Origin: Acidimicrobiales bacterium
GTDB lineage: Bacteria > Actinomycetota > Acidimicrobiia > Acidimicrobiales > Aldehydirespiratoraceae
Assembly (NCBI GenBank): GCA_040219515.1
Contig: JAVJSI010000005.1
Location: 62,001 to 126,000, forward strand
DNA: 64,000 nucleotides
Direction of reading: 5' to 3'
The translations under genes and the position numbers were made by a program. The notes below the pieces were generated by a model. The model did not search any database, had not been told where the DNA came from, and was given only the letters and a program-made list of their open reading frames with translations. Shown here one piece after another: positions 40,076 through 49,690 of this stretch. The first letter of the stretch is position 1. Each line of letters begins with the position of its first letter.

Positions 40076-42460
40076 GTGCCGCGTCGACCACTCGTCGGAA
40101 TCCGAGTCGTAGATCTCACAATCGAACGAGGTGAACTCTGCGGGCGACTCCTGAGCGACCTCGGCGCCGAGGTCATCCGGGTCGAGCCGCTCGGTGGTTC
40201 GCCCTCGCGTGCGATGGCGCCGCTCGATGGTGACCACTCGTTGTTCTGGACGTTTCGCAATGCCGGAAAGCTCGGCGTCGAGCTCGATCTCGAAGCCGAC
40301 TCCGGCCGCGATCAGCTCCACGAACTGCTCGCCCACAGCGATGTCGTGCTGGTCTGCGACGAGCCCGGCACCAAGGACGGCACCGGTCTCGATGCCGCGG
40401 AGCTCGCCGAACGTCACCCTCACCTGATCGTCACGAGCCTCACCGCCTACGGCCGCACCGGTCCCTACGCCGGTCGCGACGTGCCCGATGCAGTGATCGA
40501 GGCCACCGGGGGCATGGCCTTCAAGGCGGGCACCCACGAGGGCGGCCCGATCCTGCCGCCTGGCCTCATCGGCGACGACACGGCGAGCCTCATCGGCGCG
40601 TGGGCGGTGCTGTGCGCGCTGTGGCAGAGGGAGGACTCCGGTGCCGGCCAGCTGATCGATCTGTCGGTCAACGAATCGCTGGCCCAGATCACCGATTGGT
40701 CGTTGTCGAACTGGAGCCGCGCCGCTGACGCCGGTTCTCCGTCGCTCGAGATGCGGGCCGGCCCTGGCCCCGTCTACACGATCATCCCCTGCGCCGACGG
40801 CTACGTGCGTCTCGTGGTGCTGAGTACCCGTCAGTGGCACGCCATCCGGGCGTGGCTCGGCGAGCCGGAGTACCTCCAGGACCCCGATCTCGACGGATTC
40901 GTCGGACGCATGATGATCGCCGACGCAGTGCTCAACCCGCTCTACTGCGAGCTTTGGGCCGAGATGTCGATGCTCGACGTCTGTGAGGAAGCGCAGCGCC
41001 GCGGCATCGTCTGCACGCCGATCCTCAAGCCCAACGAGGTGCTCGACAACCCCCACCTCGCCAGTCGTCACACGTTCGACGAGGTCGAGCTCGACGACGG
41101 GCGCACCATGAAGCTGCCGTCGGGATGGTTCGAATTCGACGGCGAGCGCGTGGGTCCCACCGGTCCGCCGCCGCACGTCGGTCAACACAACGACGAGGTC
41201 TTCGCGAACCTCGGCGATGCGCGTCCGGCTCCGGCCGCTCCGCTCGACCCTGCGCCGCCACTGGCGGGGATGAAGGTGATGGACTTCGGACACGGCGGGG
41301 TCGGCGTGGAGACCGGCCGGATGTTCGGCGAGTACGGCGCCGACGTGGTGAAGATCGAGAGCCGCACCTATCCCGACTTCATCCGAGTCGTCCTCGGCGG
41401 CGAGATGTCGCCCTCGTTCGCCTCGTCGAGTCGGAGCAAGCGGTCGCTGGGCGTCAACGCCAAGACCGATCGCGGCATCGAGTTGCTGCGCCAGATGGCT
41501 CGCGACGCCGATGTCGTCATCGAGAACAACTCCACCGGCACCATGACCGCGATGGGACTCGGCTACGAGGTGATGAAGGGCGAGAACCCCGACATCGTGA
41601 TGATGTCGAGCCAGCTCATGGGTTCTCAGGGCCGCTGGGCCGACTGGCTGGGCTACGGACCCAACACCCAGGTGACCGGGGGAATGACCCACCTGTGGAG
41701 CTACGAGAACGACCCGGAGCCGGCCGGCAGTCAATCGATCTTCCCCGACCACTTCGCGGGTCGCACCGGGGCCGTGGCCGCGCTCGCCAACGTGCTCGGA
41801 AATCGCCGCAACGGTGGCGGCGGCACCCATGTCGAGGTGTGCCAGGTCGAACAGGTCGTCGGGGTGATGGGAGATCTCCTCGCCAAGGAATCGCTCGACC
41901 CCGGTTCGGTCGTCCCCCGGGGCAACCATTCCGATCACGGCACGCCGTGGGGGCTGTTCCCGACCGCGGGCGACGACAAGTGGGTTGCCGTGTGCGTGCG
42001 CAGCGATGCCGAATGGGCGGCGCTGGTGGAGGTCATGGGTTCGCCCGACTGGGCCGATCCCGCCATGTCGACCGCCGACCGTCGCGCCGCCGAGAACGAC
42101 ATCGAAGCCAAGATCGCGGAGTGGACCGCGACGATGACGAACGACGCGGTCACCGAGGCATGTCTGGCCGCCGGTGTTCCCGCCGGGCCGATGCTGACGG
42201 GCGCGACCCAGTCGGTCGATCCACACCTCGAGGCGCGCGGCTATCTGGTCAAGCTCCAGCAGCCGCCGATCGGCGGCATGATCTTCGAGGGCGGGGGATT
42301 CCACGCCAGTGCGATGATCGGCCCCGACATCTTCCCGGCGCCCGGGCTCGGACAGCACACCCGTGAGATCGCCGCGGACTGGTTCGGGCTGCCCGATGAC
42401 GAGATCGAGTCGTTGGTGGCCGACGGCGTGCTCGAGACCGATCCGCCCCACGGCGCCTGA
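40076..42460 (+). CDS. Double-length class III CoA-transferase (CaiB/BaiF)
   Basis: The 794-residue protein contains two CoA-transferase III modules in tandem. The first begins LVGIRVVDLTIERGELCGRLLSDLGAEVIRVEPL. The second begins near residue 395 with LAGMKVMDFGHGGVGVETGRMFGEYGADVVKIES. Each has its own GQLIDLSVNESL or GTHVEVCQVEQV segment, the region around the catalytic carboxylate. Class III enzymes usually work as interlocked dimers of single modules, so this protein may fold as a built-in heterodimer. It transfers CoA between carboxylic acids; the substrates are unknown. The start is GTG 40076 behind GGGGGA. Confidence 0.88.
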   Translation: MPRRPLVGIRVVDLTIERGELCGRLLSDLGAEVIRVEPLGGSPSRAMAPLDGDHSLFWTFRNAGKLGVELDLEADSGRDQLHELLAHSDVVLVCDEPGTKDGTGLDAAELAERHPHLIVTSLTAYGRTGPYAGRDVPDAVIEATGGMAFKAGTHEGGPILPPGLIGDDTASLIGAWAVLCALWQREDSGAGQLIDLSVNESLAQITDWSLSNWSRAADAGSPSLEMRAGPGPVYTIIPCADGYVRLVVLSTRQWHAIRAWLGEPEYLQDPDLDGFVGRMMIADAVLNPLYCELWAEMSMLDVCEEAQRRGIVCTPILKPNEVLDNPHLASRHTFDEVELDDGRTMKLPSGWFEFDGERVGPTGPPPHVGQHNDEVFANLGDARPAPAAPLDPAPPLAGMKVMDFGHGGVGVETGRMFGEYGADVVKIESRTYPDFIRVVLGGEMSPSFASSSRSKRSLGVNAKTDRGIELLRQMARDADVVIENNSTGTMTAMGLGYEVMKGENPDIVMMSSQLMGSQGRWADWLGYGPNTQVTGGMTHLWSYENDPEPAGSQSIFPDHFAGRTGAVAALANVLGNRRNGGGGTHVEVCQVEQVVGVMGDLLAKESLDPGSVVPRGNHSDHGTPWGLFPTAGDDKWVAVCVRSDAEWAALVEVMGSPDWADPAMSTADRRAAENDIEAKIAEWTATMTNDAVTEACLAAGVPAGPMLTGATQSVDPHLEARGYLVKLQQPPIGGMIFEGGGFHASAMIGPDIFPAPGLGQHTREIAADWFGLPDDEIESLVADGVLETDPPHGA

Positions 42461-43351
42461 GTGCGCCGGCGTGTCGCCCTCGCCGTTCTGCTACTCGCAG
42501 TGCTCACCTCGGCGTGTGCGACCGACGGTGGGAGCGGCAACAGCGATGACGCTGCGAACGACCGCACGCAGGATGCCGTGACACGGCGGGTCGCCTACGA
42601 CAACGACCCGCTCCAGTTCGGCGACCTCACCGTGCCGGCGGGAGAAGGTCCCTTCGCCGTCGTGGTGTTCATCCACGGCGGCTTCTGGCGCAACGGTTTC
42701 GGCCTCGACCTGGCCGAACCGCAGGCCGCGGATGCCGCTGATCGGGGCTATGCAACCTGGAACGTCGAGTACCGCCGAGTCGGTGATACCGGTGGTGCGT
42801 ACCCGGGAACGCTGCTCGACATCGCCTCTGCCATTGATCATCTCGCCGTGCTGGCCGACGAACATCCGCTCGACCTCGATCGGGTTGCGATCGTCGGCCA
42901 CAGTGCCGGCGGGCATCTCGCCCTGTGGGCCGGTCAGCGAGCGCAGTTGCCGTCGGGGGTGCCCGGCGCCGACCCGGCGGTCGTGCCGTTGATGGTCGTC
43001 GGCCAGGCTCCGGTGGCCGACTTGGCCGGCAACCTGGACCTCGGTGGTGGTGCGGTCGTGGGCTTCATGGGCACCACGCCGGCGGCTGATCCGGCCGCGT
43101 ACGACATCGCCGATCCGGCGCGGCTCCTGCCGGTCGTGGCGCCGCAGCTGATCGTGCAGGGCAGCGACGACACGATCGTGCCCCCCGACCGTGCCGAGGC
43201 CTACGTCGCCCTCGCCGAGTCCTCCTCGGAGCCGGGAAGGGTCGAGCTGGAGTCGTTCGCCGGCGCCGACCACTTCGATGTCATCGACCCCGCCCACCCC
43301 AGCTGGCAAGCCGTCCTCGCCCACCTCCCCCCACCCCAACCCCCAAATTGA
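42461..43351 (+). CDS. Esterase/lipase lipoprotein (BD-FAE/alpha-beta hydrolase)
   Basis: The 296-residue product starts with a lipoprotein signal (MRRRVALAVLLLAVLTSACATDGG). The hydrolase domain has the oxyanion motif FIHGGFWRNGFGLDLAEP, nucleophile in VGHSAGGHLALWAG, the Asp in GSDDTIVPP and the His in GADHFDVID. It resembles bacterial secreted esterases of the HGGFW type. The start is GTG at 42461, directly after the CoA-transferase stop. The stop codon (43349-43351) lies inside a repeated palindromic element. Confidence 0.85.
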   Translation: MRRRVALAVLLLAVLTSACATDGGSGNSDDAANDRTQDAVTRRVAYDNDPLQFGDLTVPAGEGPFAVVVFIHGGFWRNGFGLDLAEPQAADAADRGYATWNVEYRRVGDTGGAYPGTLLDIASAIDHLAVLADEHPLDLDRVAIVGHSAGGHLALWAGQRAQLPSGVPGADPAVVPLMVVGQAPVADLAGNLDLGGGAVVGFMGTTPAADPAAYDIADPARLLPVVAPQLIVQGSDDTIVPPDRAEAYVALAESSSEPGRVELESFAGADHFDVIDPAHPSWQAVLAHLPPPQPPN

Positions 43352-43383
43352 GGCGAGTTCACCACCGCTGCGGTGGTGAACTC
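43344..43383. repeat. Palindromic element, copy 1, with 14-bp perfect arms
   Basis: CAAATTGAGGC is followed by GAGTTCACCACCGC (43355-43368), one T, and GCGGTGGTGAACTC (43370-43383). It lies between two convergent genes and could terminate both. A second, longer copy is at 44441-44491. The esterase stop TGA is made by the CAAATTGAGG part. Confidence 0.75.
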
Positions 43384-43402
43384 ACACCAAGTTCGTTGGG
43401 GA

Positions 43403-44395
43403 TCAGCCGGCGAAGCAGCCCCAGGCGGGGTTGGTGAGCGCAATGTCGTCGAGGGTGAGATCGGCGGGTGAGATGTCGTCGAGGGCGTTCACCCCCTCGG
43501 TGGTCGTCTTGGCGATGGTGCCGGAGAGGGTCGCAGTCACCTCGGTGCCGCCGCACGAGGCGACATCGGCGAGGTCGGTGTCGACGGTGACGGTGCCGTC
43601 GACGATCGTCCATGTGTCGGTGACGGCCGGGGTCGGCTCGTCGGGCTCGAAGACATCGTCACACCAGTTGGCAAAGAGGTCGGTTCCTGCCGTGATCGTC
43701 GCGGACCAGTCCTCGGTGATCGCCAGATCGATCGGAGCCGACAGATCGGGTCCGTCGGCCGCGCTGCCGGTCCACGAGATGACGAGGGCCAGGCTCTGGT
43801 CGGCGTTCCCCTTGGCGAACAGGTAGCCACAGCCGTAGTCGTCGACCAGTGCCGCCGCGGTGGGCACGACGGCCGACGCGTCGGGGTCGTACGGGGTCAG
43901 CGAGGTCACCTCCACGCCGTGTTCCTCGTCAGCGATCATCTCGTCGACGTCGACCCAGTAGCGCACCACCGCGCCGGTCTCGTCATCGAAGTCGAGGTCG
44001 AGGGTGTGGTAGCCGTCGGCGATCGCGGCGTCGATCTCGTCGAAGAGCGTCTCCATGGAACGCGGGCCGGGGTCGTAGAACGATTCTTCGCCGACGGGCT
44101 CGTGTCCGACGACGTCACCGTCGACCACCGTGTTGACCCAGTTGGTCTCGGGGCAGAAGCACAGTTCCGACGTGGCGAGTCGATACGACGTCAGCCCGTT
44201 GGCGGCCCACCGGTCGCGGGCGGCGGCGAGTGAACCCTCGGGCGTGTCGAGATCGACCGGCGCCGCCGTGGTCGTGGTCGTGGTCGTGGTCGTTGTGCCG
44301 TCGCCGGGTGCGCCGGCCTCGGTCGGGCTCGCATCGTCACCGCAGGCCGCGGCGAGCAGCATCACTGAAAGGAGGCAGGGAAGGATTCGTCTCAT
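43403..44395 (-). CDS. DUF6174-like lipoprotein with poly-Thr linker
   Basis: The 330-residue protein is placed at ATG 44395 (MRRILPCLLSVMLLAAACGDD), a clean lipoprotein signal; ATG 44401 is two codons upstream. A linker of ten Thr is encoded partly by GTGGTC repeats (44268-44291 on the plus strand). Residues 55-170 resemble DUF6174: AARDRWAANGLTSYRLATSELCFCP, VVDGDVVGHEPV, TLFDEIDAAIADGYHTLDLDFDDETGAVVRYWVDVDEMIADEE. The C-terminal part has paired Cys and no family I recognise. The gene is bracketed by two related palindromes. Confidence 0.7.
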   Translation of the reverse strand: MRRILPCLLSVMLLAAACGDDASPTEAGAPGDGTTTTTTTTTTAAPVDLDTPEGSLAAARDRWAANGLTSYRLATSELCFCPETNWVNTVVDGDVVGHEPVGEESFYDPGPRSMETLFDEIDAAIADGYHTLDLDFDDETGAVVRYWVDVDEMIADEEHGVEVTSLTPYDPDASAVVPTAAALVDDYGCGYLFAKGNADQSLALVISWTGSAADGPDLSAPIDLAITEDWSATITAGTDLFANWCDDVFEPDEPTPAVTDTWTIVDGTVTVDTDLADVASCGGTEVTATLSGTIAKTTTEGVNALDDISPADLTLDDIALTNPAWGCFAG

Positions 44396-44440
44396 GCCCA
44401 TTTCGACGTTCCATCGCCGACCCGAGTTCCCCACCCATCC

Positions 44441-44491
44441 CAAATTGAGGCGAGTTGACCACCGCAACGGTGGTGAACTCGCCTCAATTTG
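44441..44491. repeat. Palindromic element, copy 2, 24-bp arms with one mismatch
   Basis: The left arm (44441-44464) starts CAAATTGAGGCGAGTTGACC and the right arm (44468-44491) ends GAACTCGCCTCAATTTG, around a CAA loop. The two arms pair over 24 bases with a single mismatch. Its inner part matches copy 1 at 43344-43383. It lies between the inositol-phosphate synthase stop and the start of the DUF6174 lipoprotein gene. It is followed by two GCAAGGGGA-like direct repeats. Confidence 0.78.
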
Positions 44492-44521
44492 CAAGGGGAT
44501 CTGCAAGGGGAAGCGCTCGGG

Positions 44522-45826
<1,305 letters not shown>

Positions 45827-45831
45827 GGCCC

Positions 45832-45880
45832 GATGATAAGTAGACATTCATCATCGGATCAGACAGTGAAGCAAGTCTGA
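45832..45880. promoter_or_regulatory. Divergent ino1/lysR operator region with two dyads
   Basis: The 60-base spacer between the divergent starts holds GATGAT-N12-ATCATC (45832-45855) and TCAGAC-N10-GTCTGA (45859-45880). LysR proteins bind such interrupted dyads (often T-N11-A) near their own divergent promoters. Assignment rests on position and symmetry. Confidence 0.45.
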
Positions 45881-45886
45881 ACTATC

Positions 45887-46759
45887 GTGCACGGGGTGCG
45901 TACCGCCCTACCCGACCTCAGCATCCGTCAACTCGAGTACCTGGTGGCGGTGGCCGATGGTGACAACTGGGCGGCGGCGGCGGCCGAGGTCGGCGTGAGT
46001 CCATCGGCCCTCTCCCAGGGCCTGGCCGAGCTCGAGCGACGCGTGGGCGTACCGCTCTTCGATCGCGACGGTCGCCGCCGGGTCGTGCGTCCCGGCGCGG
46101 CGGAGGTCCTCTCCCACGCCCGCCAGGTGGTGGCGCTCACCGCCGATCTCGCGAGCTGGGCCGACCGCACCCGTGCCGGCGGTTCGGGGCGACTTCGGGT
46201 GGGCATGATCGACGCCGCCGCGGTCGGTCACTTCAGCCCGCAGCTGCGGGCGTTTCGCGCCGCGCATCCCGACCTCGAACTCCTGCTGACCGTCGGGCCG
46301 TCAGGTCAGATCCTCGATGACCTCGAGTCGGGTCGCATCGACATCGGCGTCTGTGTCGAACCCGATCGGTCTCGGCGTGGCCTCGATGTGGTCCCGCTGC
46401 TCACGGAGGACATCGCCGTCTACTCACCCGACGGGCGTCGGCCCCGCCGTCCCGAGACATGGGGTCCGTGGGTCGTGTTCCCCGAGGGCTCGCACACCCG
46501 TGAGCTGATCCTGGCTGCCCTCCGAGAGCTCGGCGCGCCGATCGAGATCGTCGCCGAGTCACATCAGCCGGACGTGCTGCGGGCCATGGTCGGCCTCGGG
46601 CTCGGGTGGACGGTGCTGCCCGTGATCCAGGCCGAGCAGGGCACCGATGCCCTGGTCAACGGTCGGGTGATCGGCAGCCGCGATCTCGTGGTCGTCACCC
46701 GCTCGGGCGCACCGGCCGACCCTGCGGCTCAACTGTTGCTGGCGGCCCTGGCCGCATAG
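45887..46759 (+). CDS. LysR-family transcriptional regulator
   Basis: The 290-residue protein has an N-terminal winged helix-turn-helix (LSIRQLEYLVAVADGDNWAAAAAEVGVSPSALSQGLAELERRVGVPLFDRDGRRRVVRPGAAEVL), followed by a periplasmic-binding-like effector domain (LRVGMIDAAAVGHF...DIGVCVEPD). It starts at GTG 45887; GTG 45896 is an alternative. It is divergent from inositol-phosphate synthase. That differs from the LacI-type control of ino1 described in corynebacteria, so the link is inferred. Confidence 0.88.
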   Translation: MHGVRTALPDLSIRQLEYLVAVADGDNWAAAAAEVGVSPSALSQGLAELERRVGVPLFDRDGRRRVVRPGAAEVLSHARQVVALTADLASWADRTRAGGSGRLRVGMIDAAAVGHFSPQLRAFRAAHPDLELLLTVGPSGQILDDLESGRIDIGVCVEPDRSRRGLDVVPLLTEDIAVYSPDGRRPRRPETWGPWVVFPEGSHTRELILAALRELGAPIEIVAESHQPDVLRAMVGLGLGWTVLPVIQAEQGTDALVNGRVIGSRDLVVVTRSGAPADPAAQLLLAALAA

Positions 46760-46804
46760 AGTCCGGTCGTTCCCAGTGAGACGGACCAGGTTCGGAGAGA
46801 CACA

Positions 46805-47275
46805 GTGAGCAACGCAGCGAAGGCCTTCGAGGCGCTCAAGGCCCACGAAGGCGAGGACGAGGGCCACGGCGACTGGTTCGAGATCACGCAGGATCAGATC
46901 AACCAGTTCGCCGATGTCACCCACGACCACCAGTTCATCCACATCGATCCCGATGCGGCGGCACCGCTGTTCGGCGGCACGATCGCCCACGGGTTCCTCA
47001 CGCTGTCGATGCTCGTGCACCTCACCGAGTCGATCGAGCAGGATCTCCCGCCGCTCGCCGGCATCATGATGGGCATCAACTACGGATTCGACAAGGTGCG
47101 CTTCCTCAACCCGGTGAACTCGGGTAAGCGGGTGCGGGCCCACAGCGTGATCAGCAAGGTCGAACTCAAGGGTGCGGCGATCAACAGCACCCGCACGATC
47201 ACCGTCGAGATCGACGGCGTCGAGAAGCCGGCCCTGATGGCCGAGTGGATCGGCCGCCTGGTCTTCGACAGCTGA
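46805..47275 (+). CDS. MaoC-like dehydratase/hydratase
   Basis: The 156-residue hot-dog protein carries the hydratase 2 motif QFADVTHDHQFIHIDPDAA, with the Asp and His catalytic pair, and the overlapping FGGTIAHGFLTLS segment. Members hydrate enoyl-CoA or related thioesters. The start is GTG 46805 after AGAGACACA, and the gene is 45 bases downstream of lysR. It may begin the operon that runs to the NUDIX gene at 51075. Confidence 0.88.
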   Translation: MSNAAKAFEALKAHEGEDEGHGDWFEITQDQINQFADVTHDHQFIHIDPDAAAPLFGGTIAHGFLTLSMLVHLTESIEQDLPPLAGIMMGINYGFDKVRFLNPVNSGKRVRAHSVISKVELKGAAINSTRTITVEIDGVEKPALMAEWIGRLVFDS

Positions 47276-47313
47276 CAACGACGCACACGACAGCAGAAAC
47301 AGGACAGGCAACG

Positions 47314-48117
47314 ATGAACGATTACCCGATTCGCGTCGGCTCGATGCTCTTCACCATGGTGGACCCCGAGAAGGGCCACGAGGTGGAGTACAACCGTTGG
47401 TACGAGCGCGACCACTTCTATGCCGGTTGCATGATCGGCCCACAGCTCTTCGCCGGCAAGCGGTGGGTGGCCACGAAGGAGCTGAAGGATCTCCGGTTCC
47501 CCCGGGGCGACACCGCAATGGCCGCACCGGTCGAGAAGGGCTCCTACCTCGCCATCTACTGGGTGCTCGAGGGCAAGCACGACGAGCACTTCCAGTGGGC
47601 CCGTGATCAGGTGGTGTGGCTCTATGCGAACGGCCGCGGCTTCCCCAACCGACACCACGCCCACACGGTGCTGCTCGAGAAGCCGTCGTCGCACTATCGC
47701 GACGCCGACCCGGTGCCGATCGAGCTGGCCCTCGACCACCCCTACAAGGGACTCGCCGTGCTCACGGTCGACCCGGCCGAGGGCGTCTCCGACGAGCAGC
47801 TCAAGGCGTATCTGTCCGAAACGGCGCTGCCCGCGCTCATGAACGGATCCGGAGTGGCCAGTCTTGCGTCATGGCACTACCAGCCCACCGGTTCGGGCGA
47901 CACCGACGGCGCACCGATGGATCTCGGCGTGCCCGCCGGCCCGGTCGAGCGCAACGTGCAGCTCTTCTTCCTCGACGAGGAGCCGACTGCGGTCTGGGAT
48001 CGGTTCCACGCCTACGCCGACGCGCTGGCCGAGAGTGGGATGGGCACCGTGACCTTCGCCGCGCCGTTCCTGCCGACGATCGTGGGAACCGACACCTACA
48101 CCGACCAGCTCTGGTGA
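47314..48117 (+). CDS. Uncharacterised protein, possibly two dimeric alpha/beta-barrel modules
   Basis: I do not recognise a named family with confidence. The 267-residue protein starts at ATG 47314 (MNDYPIRVGSMLFTMVDPEKGHEVEYNRWYERDHF). The NRWYERDHFYAGCMIGP segment resembles the conserved start of EthD/Dabb ferredoxin-like proteins, where a short strand is followed by NxWYxxxH. The second half (KGLAVLTVDPAEGVSDEQLKAYLSETALPAL) may repeat this fold. There is no signal peptide. Its GTGA junction with the next gene implies coupled translation. A role in degradation of an aromatic or polyketide-like compound is possible, given the MaoC, SDR and amidohydrolase neighbours. Confidence 0.6.
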   Translation: MNDYPIRVGSMLFTMVDPEKGHEVEYNRWYERDHFYAGCMIGPQLFAGKRWVATKELKDLRFPRGDTAMAAPVEKGSYLAIYWVLEGKHDEHFQWARDQVVWLYANGRGFPNRHHAHTVLLEKPSSHYRDADPVPIELALDHPYKGLAVLTVDPAEGVSDEQLKAYLSETALPALMNGSGVASLASWHYQPTGSGDTDGAPMDLGVPAGPVERNVQLFFLDEEPTAVWDRFHAYADALAESGMGTVTFAAPFLPTIVGTDTYTDQLW

Positions 48118-49670
48118 ACGCGCGGGTCGCCGCCCTGTTCGTGGCGGCGACCCTGCTCGCGTCGGCCTGCGGCGACGCCGAGAGCTCACCGCCGTTGTTG
48201 GTCACGACCACGACGTCAACCCCAACGACGCCCCCCGAGTCGACGACGCCCCCGGTCGCCGGCGGGTCGGTGCGACCGGTGGAGCAGGTCGACTGTCCGG
48301 CTGCACTCGAACGCAGCAACGGGGGCGCGCTGGCGTGTGGCATCGTCACGGTGCCGATCGACCGCGACGACCCGTCACTCGGCGCCACCTCGATCACCGT
48401 GGCCACCCTGGCGGGGACCGACGAAGAGACCACGACGCCGCTCGCGGTGCTGCAGGGAGGCCCCGGTGGCGCCAGCACGGGCCTGGGCGCCTGGCTCCCG
48501 CAGCAGGCGTTCACCCAGGTGTTCGTAGACCAGCGGGGAACCGGCTTCGCGGGGCCGGACTTCGACTGCCCTGAGGTCGACGAGGCAATCCTCGCGACCC
48601 TGACGGTCGACTCCCTGACGGCGATCGACGTTGCGGATGCGGCCTACGACGAGTGTGCGCGCCGCCTCGGTGACGACGTCGTTCTCGCCCACACCGACAG
48701 CGTCGCCCACGCGGCCGATGTGGTCGACGTGATGGCCTCCCTCGGCTACGCCGAATGGGTGGTCTACGGCGTGAGCTACGGGTCGACGATAGGGCTCGAG
48801 GTACTCCGGAGTGGCCCGCCGGGTCTCGTCGGCGCCGTGCTCGACGGGGTGTATCCGACCGACCTGGACACCGATGCCGGTGTGGTGACGTCGGCCGAGC
48901 GCGCGGTGGACCAGATCGACGCGGCGTGCGCAGCGGACCCGTCGTGTGCCGCGTTCGTCGCTCCGGATGGCTTCCGCGACGTCCTCGAACGGGTGATGGC
49001 CGATCTGGCCGTCTCGCCGATGAGCATCCCGGTGGGCACCGACGAGATCGGTGCCGCGACCACGGACGGCGAGATCGAAGTGGTGCTCGACGGCGCCCGC
49101 GTCGCCGAGCTCTCGTTCCTGCTGATGTACCACGAGTCGCTCCTGCGATTCCTGCCGGCCGTCGTCAACGACCTCGACCAACGCAACGAGGCTGCGGCCG
49201 ATTGGCTGGTCCGGACCGGCGCTCGCCAGATCGTCTCGTCACAGGCGGCCAATGACGAGGGCACCTACTTCGGCGTGCAATGCCACGATCGCCTTCCGTT
49301 CACCGACGGACCCGGAGACGATCTCCCGGCATTCGGCGCAGCGGTGGCTGCGGTCTCGCTCGCACGCCTCTGCGCGGGCTGGGACCGCGAACCGGCGCCG
49401 CCGTCGGCGGACGACGCCGTCCGCAGTGCAACACCGACGCTGTTGCTCTCGGGTGAGTTCGACCCGATCACGCCTCCGGCCTACGCGACGGATGTCGCAC
49501 GCGGGCTCGGTCGATCGATCGAGGTGGTGCAGGGCGGACGAGGCCACGGCATCTGGTACGGCAGCGACTGCATCGCGAGCATCGTCGAACGGTTCACCGC
49601 CGACCCCGATGCCGTGCTCGACACGGCGTGTGCCGACACGCCCGTCGAGATCGAATGGGCAGCGCCCTGA
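48114..49670 (+). CDS. TAP-like alpha/beta hydrolase lipoprotein
   Basis: The 518-residue product starts at GTG 48114, overlapping the previous stop (GTGA), with a lipoprotein signal (VNARVAALFVAATLLASACGD) and a Thr/Pro linker. The fold is that of the Streptomyces tripeptidyl-aminopeptidase group: VLQGGPGGASTGLGAWLP, FVDQRGTGFAGPDFDCPE, nucleophile in YGVSYGSTIGLEVLRSGP, VLDGVYPTD, then the TAP C-terminal domain with LLLSGEFDPITPPAYA and GGRGHGIWYG. It may cleave peptides or esters at the cell surface. The frame is open further upstream to 47616 but without similarity. Confidence 0.87.
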   Translation: MNARVAALFVAATLLASACGDAESSPPLLVTTTTSTPTTPPESTTPPVAGGSVRPVEQVDCPAALERSNGGALACGIVTVPIDRDDPSLGATSITVATLAGTDEETTTPLAVLQGGPGGASTGLGAWLPQQAFTQVFVDQRGTGFAGPDFDCPEVDEAILATLTVDSLTAIDVADAAYDECARRLGDDVVLAHTDSVAHAADVVDVMASLGYAEWVVYGVSYGSTIGLEVLRSGPPGLVGAVLDGVYPTDLDTDAGVVTSAERAVDQIDAACAADPSCAAFVAPDGFRDVLERVMADLAVSPMSIPVGTDEIGAATTDGEIEVVLDGARVAELSFLLMYHESLLRFLPAVVNDLDQRNEAAADWLVRTGARQIVSSQAANDEGTYFGVQCHDRLPFTDGPGDDLPAFGAAVAAVSLARLCAGWDREPAPPSADDAVRSATPTLLLSGEFDPITPPAYATDVARGLGRSIEVVQGGRGHGIWYGSDCIASIVERFTADPDAVLDTACADTPVEIEWAAP

Positions 49671-49690
49671 GGGCATGGCAGGATCGCCCC

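Noticed and set aside
40040-42451. An 803-codon minus-strand frame opposite the CoA-transferase gene
   Set aside because: It mirrors a well-supported gene and its translation has shadow composition without domains.
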